From assembly GCA_964414595.1 (NCBI GenBank), contig CAYPXJ010000070.1, forward strand, positions 1 through 6,299: DNA of 6,299 nucleotides, written 5' to 3'. The translations under genes were made by a program, and so were the position numbers. Of this stretch, positions 1-5,735 are shown piece after piece (within the stretch, counting starts at the first letter, position 1; every line of letters starts with the position of its first letter). Source of the DNA: CAYPXJ01 sp964414595 (lineage in GTDB: Bacteria > Pseudomonadota > Alphaproteobacteria > Rickettsiales > CAIJLX01). The notes beneath the pieces are model-generated. The model did no database searches. It worked only from the letters and a program-made list of their open reading frames with translations, and was not told the origin of the DNA.

Positions 1-2037
1 TACTTGCGCGTAGTCAAAATCCTTTGCCTCCACAAGCGGCGCAAGTTGTGTATCCCTCACCCAATTCTCGGCAGCCCATTTCCACAAACGCATTTCCGCA
101 AGATTTTCTTCCGGTAAGCCTTCCTGCCAAATAATATCAAACGTTCGCACCGCCTGCTCATAGCGGCCCATCAACAATAGATTTGCCGCAATTAACGGAC
201 GAACTTTGCTTTCGCGTGCAAATGTAGGATTGCTGATAATTATTTCCTTTAGTACCGCCAGCGACTCCGCATATAGCCCTTCTTTGAATAACAGCTTTGC
301 GTAAGCAAGACGTGCAGCGTTTCTATCTGCAGGTGCCGCTTCAAGAATCGTTTTTAGAGCCTCATCCCGCGATGATAGAAACTCAAAATTTTCATTTACG
401 CGGCGGAAAGGAAAAAGACTGACGGCAATTAACGCTTCGGTTGCCTCTGCTTCTTCTTCAGCTTTTTGCAGCTGTTGTGCTTCCTCTAGCTTTTTTTTTT
501 GCTCTTCGTCGAGAGAGGTATAGAGCTGATTTTCTGAAGTGACCTCTACTCCTTCACGGATAAGCTTGAACACAACACCATCCGATATTTTCTGAAGTGC
601 AAGACCTTGTGCAGTTTGCAATACCGCTACATCCACATAGTTGCGCGGACGGGGTACGCCATAACCGCCAAGATACATAGGCACCACAAATAACTCATCC
701 CCGATGTCGGGATCGATGATCCGCAGAGGCTCGGCTGTATTCACTGCGGGTATAAAAAGTCGCTGTTTAGGCGTCACCTGAAATTGCACGTTCATAACAT
801 TTCGTGGCAATGTTTCAGGAGGAACGCCTTCCGACTTCGGAAACAGTACCAACCGCCAAGTAAAATCCTGTTTTTCAAAAGCGACATGAAGGGCATTCTC
901 AACATATTCTGGTTTCACACGGAAACGCAGAATCGTGTAGTAGCGGTGGTAAATTTGTTCGCCCGCTTCGAGATATTTATTCACATTCGCTAATTTCATG
1001 TAAGGCGATAAATCCACACGCGCATGTTTATCAAAAACCACCCATACATGGTCGCCGCGGCGAAACGCGGCTGAAGCCACTTCCTCACGCCATGGAAAAT
1101 CCAGCACTGCCTCATTTTTAACAACGGGTTTACGTGTTTTTGCCGCCGCTTTCTGAAGCTGTTCTTGTACACGTTTGCTTGGATCAAAATTCGGCGGAAT
1201 AATATCCGGCACTTGCGCAGAGTCAGAACTGGTTTTCTTTTTTTGCGCAGGCATATCACCCAGCACAGGCATTTCAGGGCTTTTTGTAGGCTTGGACGCT
1301 ACCGCGGGTTGTTCCGTAGCTACGTCTGGTTTAGCAATTTTTTCCGCAGTTTTATTACTATTTTTTTGTAGGCTAGTTTGTTTTGACTCTGGTTTTTTCT
1401 TAAGCGCCGCCTGCGCTATTTTTTCCTGTTTATTCTTTTTTGCTTGCTCACGTGCGGTCTCATTCGCTTCTACTTCTTCTTCAATTACTAAAGGAGTAAT
1501 ACGCTCCGGCGAAGCAAGTACTACAGGCTCAGGCGCAGGTGTTTGTTCCGATTTTGCTTCTGATGTTTGAGGCTTCTCTATTTCAGGCTCTGCTGTGCTT
1601 GCACCTTGCTCCGTCTCTGGTTCTTTATGAATACCGAGAACATCAATGCCAATACTATCTTCACTCAGAAATTTACGAACGCGCAAACCGCTATGTTTGA
1701 AAGCCAGCGTAACCTGTTTGCCATCTTCACTTACTGTAATTTCTTTCACATAATCTTTAAGGCTATCACGCACCGCGGTAAAATCTGTTTTAACGGGCGA
1801 GCGGAAGGTGAGCGTCACAATATCACCGGCGGAACGCGCTGAGAAAGGCTCCGGATTCGGCGTAGGAATCGTAACCCGCGCGTATTTATCGGTTAGCATG
1901 GCGCGCGCCGGACCCGGCATCGTTTGCGCCTTCGCGCGCTCGCCGTAATCGGAATCGCCGGACTGGCTTAAATACCATCCTAACGCGATGATCAGTATTA
2001 ATATGTAGCGTATGCGGATCCGCATCATCCTACCCAT
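1..2037 (-). CDS. Membrane-anchored AMIN-like/TPR protein of the flagellar operon (3' end outside window)
   Basis: The minus frame is open without a stop from 2037 to the window edge: 679 residues with the C-terminus missing. I read the translation by hand. Residues 1-22 are Met/Arg-rich then hydrophobic (RYILILIIALGW), a signal anchor or signal peptide with no lipobox Cys. Residues about 54-137 form a beta-rich, AMIN-like domain; 138-310 are a Pro/Glu/Lys/Ala-rich linker; 312-400 hold a second AMIN-like unit (FPWRE..ASAAFRRGDHVWVVFD); 400-500 are beta-rich; 505-535 are charged and probably coiled coil; 576-604 and 612-637 look like TPR helical pairs (GLYAESLAVL, GRYEQAVRTF). Proteins of this plan occur in flagellar loci of Rhodospirillales-like bacteria, but I know of no assigned function. 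It is probably periplasmic and may contact peptidoglycan, by analogy with AMIN domains (inference). ATG at 2037 has a weak ribosome site; in-frame GTG at 2046 sits 10 nt after AGGA and could be the real start. Confidence 0.85.
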   Translation of the reverse strand, partial: MGRMMRIRIRYILILIIALGWYLSQSGDSDYGERAKAQTMPGPARAMLTDKYARVTIPTPNPEPFSARSAGDIVTLTFRSPVKTDFTAVRDSLKDYVKEITVSEDGKQVTLAFKHSGLRVRKFLSEDSIGIDVLGIHKEPETEQGASTAEPEIEKPQTSEAKSEQTPAPEPVVLASPERITPLVIEEEVEANETAREQAKKNKQEKIAQAALKKKPESKQTSLQKNSNKTAEKIAKPDVATEQPAVASKPTKSPEMPVLGDMPAQKKKTSSDSAQVPDIIPPNFDPSKRVQEQLQKAAAKTRKPVVKNEAVLDFPWREEVASAAFRRGDHVWVVFDKHARVDLSPYMKLANVNKYLEAGEQIYHRYYTILRFRVKPEYVENALHVAFEKQDFTWRLVLFPKSEGVPPETLPRNVMNVQFQVTPKQRLFIPAVNTAEPLRIIDPDIGDELFVVPMYLGGYGVPRPRNYVDVAVLQTAQGLALQKISDGVVFKLIREGVEVTSENQLYTSLDEEQKKKLEEAQQLQKAEEEAEATEALIAVSLFPFRRVNENFEFLSSRDEALKTILEAAPADRNAARLAYAKLLFKEGLYAESLAVLKEIIISNPTFARESKVRPLIAANLLLMGRYEQAVRTFDIIWQEGLPEENLAEMRLWKWAAENWVRDTQLAPLVEAKDFDYAQV
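491..500 (-). repeat. A10 homopolymer tract inside the TPR gene
   Basis: Ten consecutive T on the plus strand, read as A10 in the coding strand, encode Gln-Lys-Lys-Lys at residues 513-516 (CAA AAA AAA AAG). The last seven bases, A AAA AAG in the zero frame, match the dnaX-type -1 slippery heptamer. Loss of one A gives AGC TAG, an immediate stop. Gain of one A, or a -1 shift, gives ten further residues and then TGA. The tract lies between the beta-rich domains and the TPR region, so any slip would remove the TPRs. Whether slippage happens is unknown. Confidence 0.85.
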
Positions 2038-2046
2038 TTCCAACAC

Positions 2047-2071
2047 CCGGCGTGCATCCTAAGCACTCCGG
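2047..2071 (-). promoter_or_regulatory. Hairpin in the motE-TPR intergenic gap, SD-like AGGA in the loop
   Basis: On the transcribed strand CCGG, one mismatch, GTGC, a seven-base loop TTAGGAT, GCAC, one mismatch and CCGG can fold into a nine-position stem. It has no U-tract, so it is not an intrinsic terminator. The loop holds AGGA, and the in-frame GTG at 2046 follows the stem directly. It may set translation of the TPR gene, or act as an mRNA processing or stability element. This rests on base pairing alone. Confidence 0.4.
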
Positions 2072-2093
2072 TTGATTCTGGCAAGCCTTGCGG

Positions 2094-2888
2094 TTAATTC
2101 GCGCCGCCCGACTGCTCAATTTTTGAGAGTTTACGCATATTGGCAAGCTCTGTCGTTACATCTTTCGCTTTTTGTGGGTTCATATTGGCCAAAATCGGGG
2201 CCACCCGACGCTCACTCATCCTATCCACAACCGGAAGCAACACCTGCATTTCCAGCTCTTCAAAAATACGGGCAGCGTCCTTGGGTTTCATGTTTTCGTA
2301 TATTTTAACCAGGCTTTTGAGTTTGGTTTCTTCCTGCTGTTGGTGCTGATTTAAGAGCTCCTCAACTTTTGTCTTCATCGCCTCAAGGTCTTTCAGTTTC
2401 TGATCAATACGCGCTTCTGTGACGGAAAGCACCTGCTCTCGCACTTGGATTTGCTGTTCGCGATCATCTAAAATTTTCCGACGCGAGGAAAGGCGCTGGA
2501 GAATTTCGACTTCCGATTTTTTAAATTCGGGTTGTTTTGGATCGGGCTTTTCCGCCCGCTCACCCACCGGTGTTTCGGATTTTTTTTCCTCAGCAGGCGC
2601 ACCATGTTCATCCTTTTTTTCGCCGTGCTCGTCTTTGGCTTCTTTATGATCGCCCTCTTCCTTGGCGTCTTTATCCGACTCTTCCTCTTTATGCGCTTCC
2701 TTATCCGCTTCGTCAGCCTTTTCTTCTGTCTTAGGCTTTTCTTCTTCAGCTTTTGGCTTATCTTCGGCTTTTGGCGAGCTAACAAACCACTCGCTGATAT
2801 AGTTGCTACCGGTGACAATATCGGTAAGCTTTACGACGAGAAGCGTTAAACATCCAAAAATAACAATCGAAAGCAGGCGCGGCTGCAT
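2094..2888 (-). CDS. MotE-family protein with MgtE_N-like C-terminal domain
   Basis: 264 residues. A short N-terminal hydrophobic segment (about 5-20) anchors or exports the protein. Residues 38-118 are very rich in Glu, Lys, Asp and Ala, with two DEHG units at 86-96. Residues about 125-190 are a heptad-like coiled coil (ILQRLSSRRKIL, REQQIQVREQVL). Residues 193-252 form a helical MgtE_N-like domain (YENMKPKDAARIFEEL, MSERRVAPILANMNPQKA), the signature of MotE-type flagellar proteins. MotE in Sinorhizobium is a periplasmic chaperone for the motor protein MotC; orthology to it is not shown here. The acidic/basic insert makes this protein longer than the roughly 180 residues I recall for that MotE. 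Its ATG lies one base after the TGA of the DUF6468 gene and has a good AGGAG site, so translation is probably coupled. A role in stator or motor assembly is inferred from family and operon. Confidence 0.88.
   Translation of the reverse strand: MQPRLLSIVIFGCLTLLVVKLTDIVTGSNYISEWFVSSPKAEDKPKAEEEKPKTEEKADEADKEAHKEEESDKDAKEEGDHKEAKDEHGEKKDEHGAPAEEKKSETPVGERAEKPDPKQPEFKKSEVEILQRLSSRRKILDDREQQIQVREQVLSVTEARIDQKLKDLEAMKTKVEELLNQHQQQEETKLKSLVKIYENMKPKDAARIFEELEMQVLLPVVDRMSERRVAPILANMNPQKAKDVTTELANMRKLSKIEQSGGAN
2601..2642 (-). repeat. DEHG repeat pair in the MotE-family gene
   Basis: Codons 83-96 encode EAKDEHGEKKDEHG, two copies of a seven-residue acid/histidine unit. The same unit recurs in fliL at 5081-5122. 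The two 42-base stretches agree at 35 positions by my count, including the alternation GAC GAG CAC in the first unit and GAT GAA CAT in the second. It is part of the longer Glu/Lys-rich low-complexity region at 2535-2777. Confidence 0.8.
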
Positions 2889-2889
2889 A

Positions 2890-3600
2890 TCACTCCTGCG
2901 GACTCATCACGCGCAATGTATCAAAAAACCTGCGAAGCTTCGGCTTTGATTTAACTTGCGGAACCGGCATTTTTGCTGGCATCGGCTTGGTCATAGTACG
3001 AACCGGCTGTGCTGCATTGTTGGCTTTAGAGAGATTGTGAAGTAATTGCTCGATTTCCAGAGCCTTCTTTTTCTGAGAAAATTCTGTTTTTACCTGTGGA
3101 GTGGGCGCAGGAAGAGGTGCGGGAAGTTGCACCGGTTCCGCACGGTGCGGCACCTTAGAAACCTGTGTATCGCTTACATAGCTGTTTGCCAGCGTATCAT
3201 AGGCTTTATAAGGTTTTGCCTGTGTCGATTGCACGGTGCTGATAATTTTTTCTTTACGCAGGGCTGTTTCTTGGCGTGAAAGCGGCAATTTCTTTGTCGC
3301 TTCAATCTGCTTTTCCAAGGTTTGCGCCGTCTGGTCACCTTTATGGATGAGGAATGCGAGATCATTTGCCAAAAATTGGGCTTTTTCTAGATCTTCAAAC
3401 GCCTCATAATTGGTCATGTTATTGAGCTGCTCGAGCTTTTTGACGCTCTCGCGCGCTTTAAGAATGGCTTCATTAAAATCGCGCACGAAGTTGTCCAACT
3501 CTTTTTTCGCGCTGCGGAAAGCCACCATTTTACGATTCAGCCGCCAGCAATAGAACGTCGTTGCCGCAAGCAATATTGCGATGACACCATCCAACCACAT
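2890..3600 (-). CDS. DUF6468-type membrane-anchored flagellar-cluster protein
   Basis: 236 residues. Residues 4-19 are a single hydrophobic helix (LDGVIAILLAATTFYCW) followed by RLNRK, which suggests an N-terminal membrane anchor; the orientation of the rest is not certain. Residues 25-105 are long amphipathic helices (KKELDNFVRDFNEAILKARE, LEKAQFLANDLAFLIHKG), the pattern I recognise from DUF6468, a family found beside fliM in alphaproteobacterial flagellar clusters. From about 125 onward the chain is Pro/Lys/Gln-rich and probably disordered, with short conserved-looking basic ends. No catalytic motif is visible. It starts 53 bp after fliM and ends one base before the MotE-family gene, so it is co-transcribed with both. 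A G-rich stretch (GGGGGTG) before the ATG may serve as its ribosome site. Function is unknown; a motor accessory role is inferred only from context. Confidence 0.8.
   Translation of the reverse strand: MWLDGVIAILLAATTFYCWRLNRKMVAFRSAKKELDNFVRDFNEAILKARESVKKLEQLNNMTNYEAFEDLEKAQFLANDLAFLIHKGDQTAQTLEKQIEATKKLPLSRQETALRKEKIISTVQSTQAKPYKAYDTLANSYVSDTQVSKVPHRAEPVQLPAPLPAPTPQVKTEFSQKKKALEIEQLLHNLSKANNAAQPVRTMTKPMPAKMPVPQVKSKPKLRRFFDTLRVMSPQE
2893..2897 (-). promoter_or_regulatory. Ribosome binding site of the MotE-family gene
   Basis: AGGAG on the coding strand, four bases before the ATG at 2888, overlaps the final codons of the DUF6468 gene. It is the site that fixes the start of the MotE-family gene and supports stop-start coupling (TGA-T-ATG). 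Confidence 0.75.
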
Positions 3601-3653
3601 ACCACACCCCCGTTATTTCCGCTTACCTAGCGTAATTTTATGCCGGACGCCAG

Positions 3654-4670
3654 CTATAATATACGCTTAATATCCTGCTGCGAAATGTCGGTTATTCGTA
3701 CGGCAATATTCTCCTTCGTGCAACCCATCTTTCCGTGCATAAGATCAATGCCATTACAGCGCACGATCACATCATCCTGCACCTGGTGATCCAGTACTAC
3801 AGTTGTACCCACTTGCAGGTTTGCCACATCACCAAAATTTAGATTCTTCTGCTCAAAAATCGCTTCCACATTAATATTGGCGCTTTTGACTTCGCGCGCG
3901 AAATGGCGCTCCCACTGATCGTCGTTACCAAATTTCTCACCCGTGAACATCTGCTGCAGAATTTCTTTCACGGGCTCCAGCGTTGAGTAGGGGAACATAA
4001 TTTCTGCCTTGCCGCCCCGCTCTTCCATATCGATACGCATGGAAATGAGGATAATGGCATTCGCTGGACGTGTAATTGTGGCGAAACGCGGGTTGCTTTC
4101 CATACGCTCGTAGCGGAACGTTGCGGGCGTCACCGGGTTAAAGGCGGCGCTCATATCATCAAGCATATACGTCACCACCGTTTTTATAATATCCTGCTCA
4201 ATGGTCGTATAAGGACGACCTTCGATACGCACGGGACGATTGCTGCGGCCACCCCCGAGCAAAACATCAACGAGCGAAAAGGTCAACGAGCTATCGACAT
4301 TAATAAGGCCAAAATTTTCCCATTCCACTGCCTGGAAAACAACTAAAAGCGCAGGTAGCGGGATAGAATTAATATAATCCTCGAAACGCATCGAATTTAT
4401 GGACTCAATGGTCACATCTACGTTATCGGAAGTAAAGTTGCGCAACGTGGTGGAGAGCGACCGTACATAACGGTCAAACACAATCTCCAGCATCGGCAGA
4501 CGTTCATATTGCAACAACGCTTTATCCAGAAGCGCCTGAATCCCGAACTTATTATCTTCCTTTTTATCAACACCCAGAAGATTATCGATCTCATTCTGGC
4601 TCAGCGTACGCTGTTCCTCGCCAACCGAAGTAACCCCTCCTTGCGCTGTTTGTTGCGGTTCGTCTGCCAT
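3654..4670 (-). CDS. fliM: Flagellar motor switch protein FliM
   Basis: 338 residues, close to the usual length (about 330-340). FliM is a component of the cytoplasmic C-ring: it binds phosphorylated CheY through its N-terminus, FliG through its middle domain and FliN through its C-terminal SpoA domain, and so sets rotation direction. Residues 23-32 (LSQNEIDNLL) are the CheY-binding motif, with Asn where many homologues have Asp. The CheC-like middle domain covers about 45-240 and carries the glycine motif LLGGGRSN at 137-144 and IEGRPYTTIEQ after it. Residues about 258-330 are the SpoA domain (LQVGTTVVLDHQVQDDVIV). The reading frame is complete and nothing looks damaged. Its ATG lies two bases after the fliL stop with no clear Shine-Dalgarno of its own, so translation is probably coupled to fliL. 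Confidence 0.97.
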   Translation of the reverse strand: MADEPQQTAQGGVTSVGEEQRTLSQNEIDNLLGVDKKEDNKFGIQALLDKALLQYERLPMLEIVFDRYVRSLSTTLRNFTSDNVDVTIESINSMRFEDYINSIPLPALLVVFQAVEWENFGLINVDSSLTFSLVDVLLGGGRSNRPVRIEGRPYTTIEQDIIKTVVTYMLDDMSAAFNPVTPATFRYERMESNPRFATITRPANAIILISMRIDMEERGGKAEIMFPYSTLEPVKEILQQMFTGEKFGNDDQWERHFAREVKSANINVEAIFEQKNLNFGDVANLQVGTTVVLDHQVQDDVIVRCNGIDLMHGKMGCTKENIAVRITDISQQDIKRIL

Positions 4671-4672
4671 GC

Positions 4673-5485
4673 TTATTGCACTATAATCTCATTGAACAAT
4701 ACGTCTTTAACGGTTGCGGGGTAAATTTCTTTGTTTACGCGCAGAAGAATCTCTTCACGCAAGCGGTAAATACCCGCCGCACCTTGTAAATCGTCGTTGC
4801 GCAGCTCACGCAGGAAAACGATTAAACTGTCGCGGATACGCGGCATATGCGAAAGAATGGCTTTAACATCCTCTTCTTTTTCCGCCTCTAATTGAATGCG
4901 CATCTTGAGGAAGCTGACCTGCTTGCCGCCACTATTCAGATTGACAATGAAATCCGTAAGCTGAACGAGCTTAGATTTGCCGTCAGGCCCATCAATAATT
5001 TCGATGCCACTGCCTGGAGCGCCGGCCGACTTTCCACCACCCTCTTTACCATGGCCGCCACCGTGATCATCTTTCTTTTCGCCATGTTCATCTTTAGCTT
5101 CACCGTGCTCGTCTTTCGCTTCGCCATGCTCCTCTTCAGAAGCTTCGCCATGTTCTTCATCCTTGGCTTCTTCGCCATGTTCATCAGAAGCTTCTTCTTT
5201 GCTTTCGCCTTCGGCTTCCGCTTCATGATCGCCAGCTTCGCCTTCCCCCTCTTCAGCAGATTCTTCACCTTCTGCAGCGGTTTCGCTTTTACCGCCCAGA
5301 ACGCCAGAGAAAAATAAACCTGCCCCGCCGCCGCCCAAAAGCAATACCGCAGCCGCGATTAAAATAATCAGCTTCTTCTTACTTTTACCACCACCGCCGC
5401 CTTCACCTTCCGCGCCTTCTGCTTCGGGCTTTGCGTCGTCCTTGGCTGGTTTCTTTTCTTCTTTTTTCTCTTCTTTATCAGCCAT
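4673..5485 (-). CDS. fliL: Flagellar basal body-associated protein FliL with extended acidic/His repeat linker
   Basis: 270 residues, well above the roughly 150-200 usual for FliL. FliL is a single-pass inner-membrane protein that surrounds or supports the MotAB stators. Residues 1-38 are a Lys/Glu/Gly-rich cytoplasmic tail ending KSKKK; 39-61 are the membrane helix (LIILIAAAVLLLGGGGAGLF). Residues 66-158 are a periplasmic low-complexity linker of Glu, Ala, Gly, Asp, Lys and His, with six DEHGE-like units at 101-146. Residues about 160-270 are the conserved FliL domain (LVQLTDFIVNL, REEILLRVNKEIYP, DVLFNEIIVQ), which ends in the classic hydrophobic-Gln tail. The extra length is entirely in the tail and linker. 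It is first in the operon, with an AGGGAG ribosome site, and its stop is two bases from fliM. Confidence 0.96.
   Translation of the reverse strand: MADKEEKKEEKKPAKDDAKPEAEGAEGEGGGGGKSKKKLIILIAAAVLLLGGGGAGLFFSGVLGGKSETAAEGEESAEEGEGEAGDHEAEAEGESKEEASDEHGEEAKDEEHGEASEEEHGEAKDEHGEAKDEHGEKKDDHGGGHGKEGGGKSAGAPGSGIEIIDGPDGKSKLVQLTDFIVNLNSGGKQVSFLKMRIQLEAEKEEDVKAILSHMPRIRDSLIVFLRELRNDDLQGAAGIYRLREEILLRVNKEIYPATVKDVLFNEIIVQ
5048..5185 (-). repeat. Six DEHGE-like repeats in the FliL periplasmic linker
   Basis: Codons 101-146 encode successive units DEHGEEAK, DEEHGEAS, EEEHGEAK, DEHGEAK, DEHGEKK and DDHGGGHG, each seven or eight residues with a conserved His-Gly. The corresponding DNA is a degenerate direct repeat of 21-24 bases. 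Acid/His clusters can bind divalent metals or change charge near neutral pH; neither has been shown here. Copy number could vary between strains. Confidence 0.85.
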
Positions 5486-5489
5486 AACT

Positions 5490-5495
5490 CTCCCT
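5490..5495 (-). promoter_or_regulatory. Ribosome binding site of fliL
   Basis: AGGGAG on the coding strand, four bases before ATG at 5485, supports this start for FliL and is the best ribosome site of the operon's first gene. No convincing promoter hexamers were found upstream. Confidence 0.65.
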
Positions 5496-5581
5496 CACGC
5501 TATGGTTGGTATCATCAACAAGATATAGTTGGTTTACTTTCTTAAATCCACCACTTCTTGCCATTATTCTGCGCCTTGCTA

Positions 5582-5613
5582 GGAAAATTTTTCCCATCTG
5601 TGACACATCTGTG
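5582..5613. promoter_or_regulatory. Candidate activator site: palindrome plus 11-bp-phased direct repeat
   Basis: GGAAAA-T-TTTTCC at 5582-5594 is a perfect 6-1-6 palindrome. It is followed at once by CATCTGTG at 5595-5602 and an identical CATCTGTG at 5606-5613, start to start 11 bp, about one helical turn. TGTG-A-CACA at 5599-5607 adds a small palindrome in the overlap. Relative to the predicted flgF transcription start (about 5709) these lie at about -127 to -96, the range where sigma-54 activators usually bind. The factor is not identified; a FlbD-like regulator is a guess. Confidence 0.45.
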
Positions 5614-5681
5614 CAGTTCTTTTTCTTGCACCGCTTCTGTTTGCGCTCTGAAATCCTAGGCGTTTCTGGGTTTTTATAAAC

Positions 5682-5698
5682 TTGGCACAGCTATTGCA
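5682..5698 (+). promoter_or_regulatory. Sigma-54 (-24/-12) promoter of flgF
   Basis: TTGGCAC, five bases, TTGCA matches the RpoN consensus TGGCAC-N5-TTGCW at every key position. The GG (5684-5685) and GC (5696-5697) dinucleotides are exactly 10 bp apart. The expected transcription start is near 5709, giving a leader of about 27 bases before flgF. Sigma-54 control of rod and hook genes is known in Caulobacter and other flagellated bacteria. Such promoters need an AAA+ activator bound upstream. Confidence 0.85.
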
Positions 5699-5735
5699 TA
5701 GTATGTGGCGGGTATAATTGGATTGATGTCGGTTT

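Larger units (their letters stand above)
5486..5735. promoter_or_regulatory. Divergent fliL / flgF control region
   Basis: 250 bp between two genes transcribed away from each other, without a credible coding frame. On the plus side it holds a sigma-54 promoter and upstream repeat elements described separately. On the minus side only the fliL ribosome site is clear. I see neither a sigma-54 match of comparable quality nor a good sigma-70 or sigma-28 pair for the fliL operon. The two arms may therefore be under different sigma factors. Confidence 0.7.

Noticed and set aside
1175..1570. Plus-strand open frame of 131 codons, Ser/Ala/Phe/Cys-rich
   Set aside because: It lies antisense to the Pro/Glu/Lys linker of the AMIN/TPR protein, and its composition follows from that strand.
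2081..2091. Short palindrome GCAAG-C-CTTGC after the MotE-family gene as a terminator
   Set aside because: The loop is one base and no U-tract follows; it cannot form a standard intrinsic terminator.
2850..2855. Lipoprotein signal at Cys13 of the MotE-family protein
   Set aside because: IFGC has Phe at -2, and the Cys lies inside the hydrophobic core, so it is a poor lipobox.
2094..2888. Magnesium transporter MgtE, from the MgtE_N-like domain
   Set aside because: There is no transporter membrane domain or CBS domains; the anchor, coiled coil and flagellar context fit the MotE family.
4936..5268. Minus-strand Lys/Met-rich frame within fliL
   Set aside because: It is an alternative frame through the acidic repeats. 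The composition mirrors the repeats, and fliL is clearly the real frame. The similar Lys-rich frame at 2468-2818 in the MotE-family gene is rejected for the same reason.
4892..5317. Plus-strand open frame of 141 codons antisense to fliL
   Set aside because: It is the shadow of the Glu/Lys/His repeat region: Phe/Ala/Met-rich low complexity with no ribosome site or family features.
5531..5545. Possible CtrA box (TTAA-N7-TTAA) before fliL
   Set aside because: One half-site is TTAA but the other is GGTT on the plus strand, two mismatches; not enough in an AT-rich stretch.
5643..5656. Minus-strand GG-N10-GC that might be a sigma-54 promoter for fliL
   Set aside because: Only the two dinucleotides match; the flanking bases do not fit TGGCAC or TTGC, and the start would lie about 147 bases before fliL.
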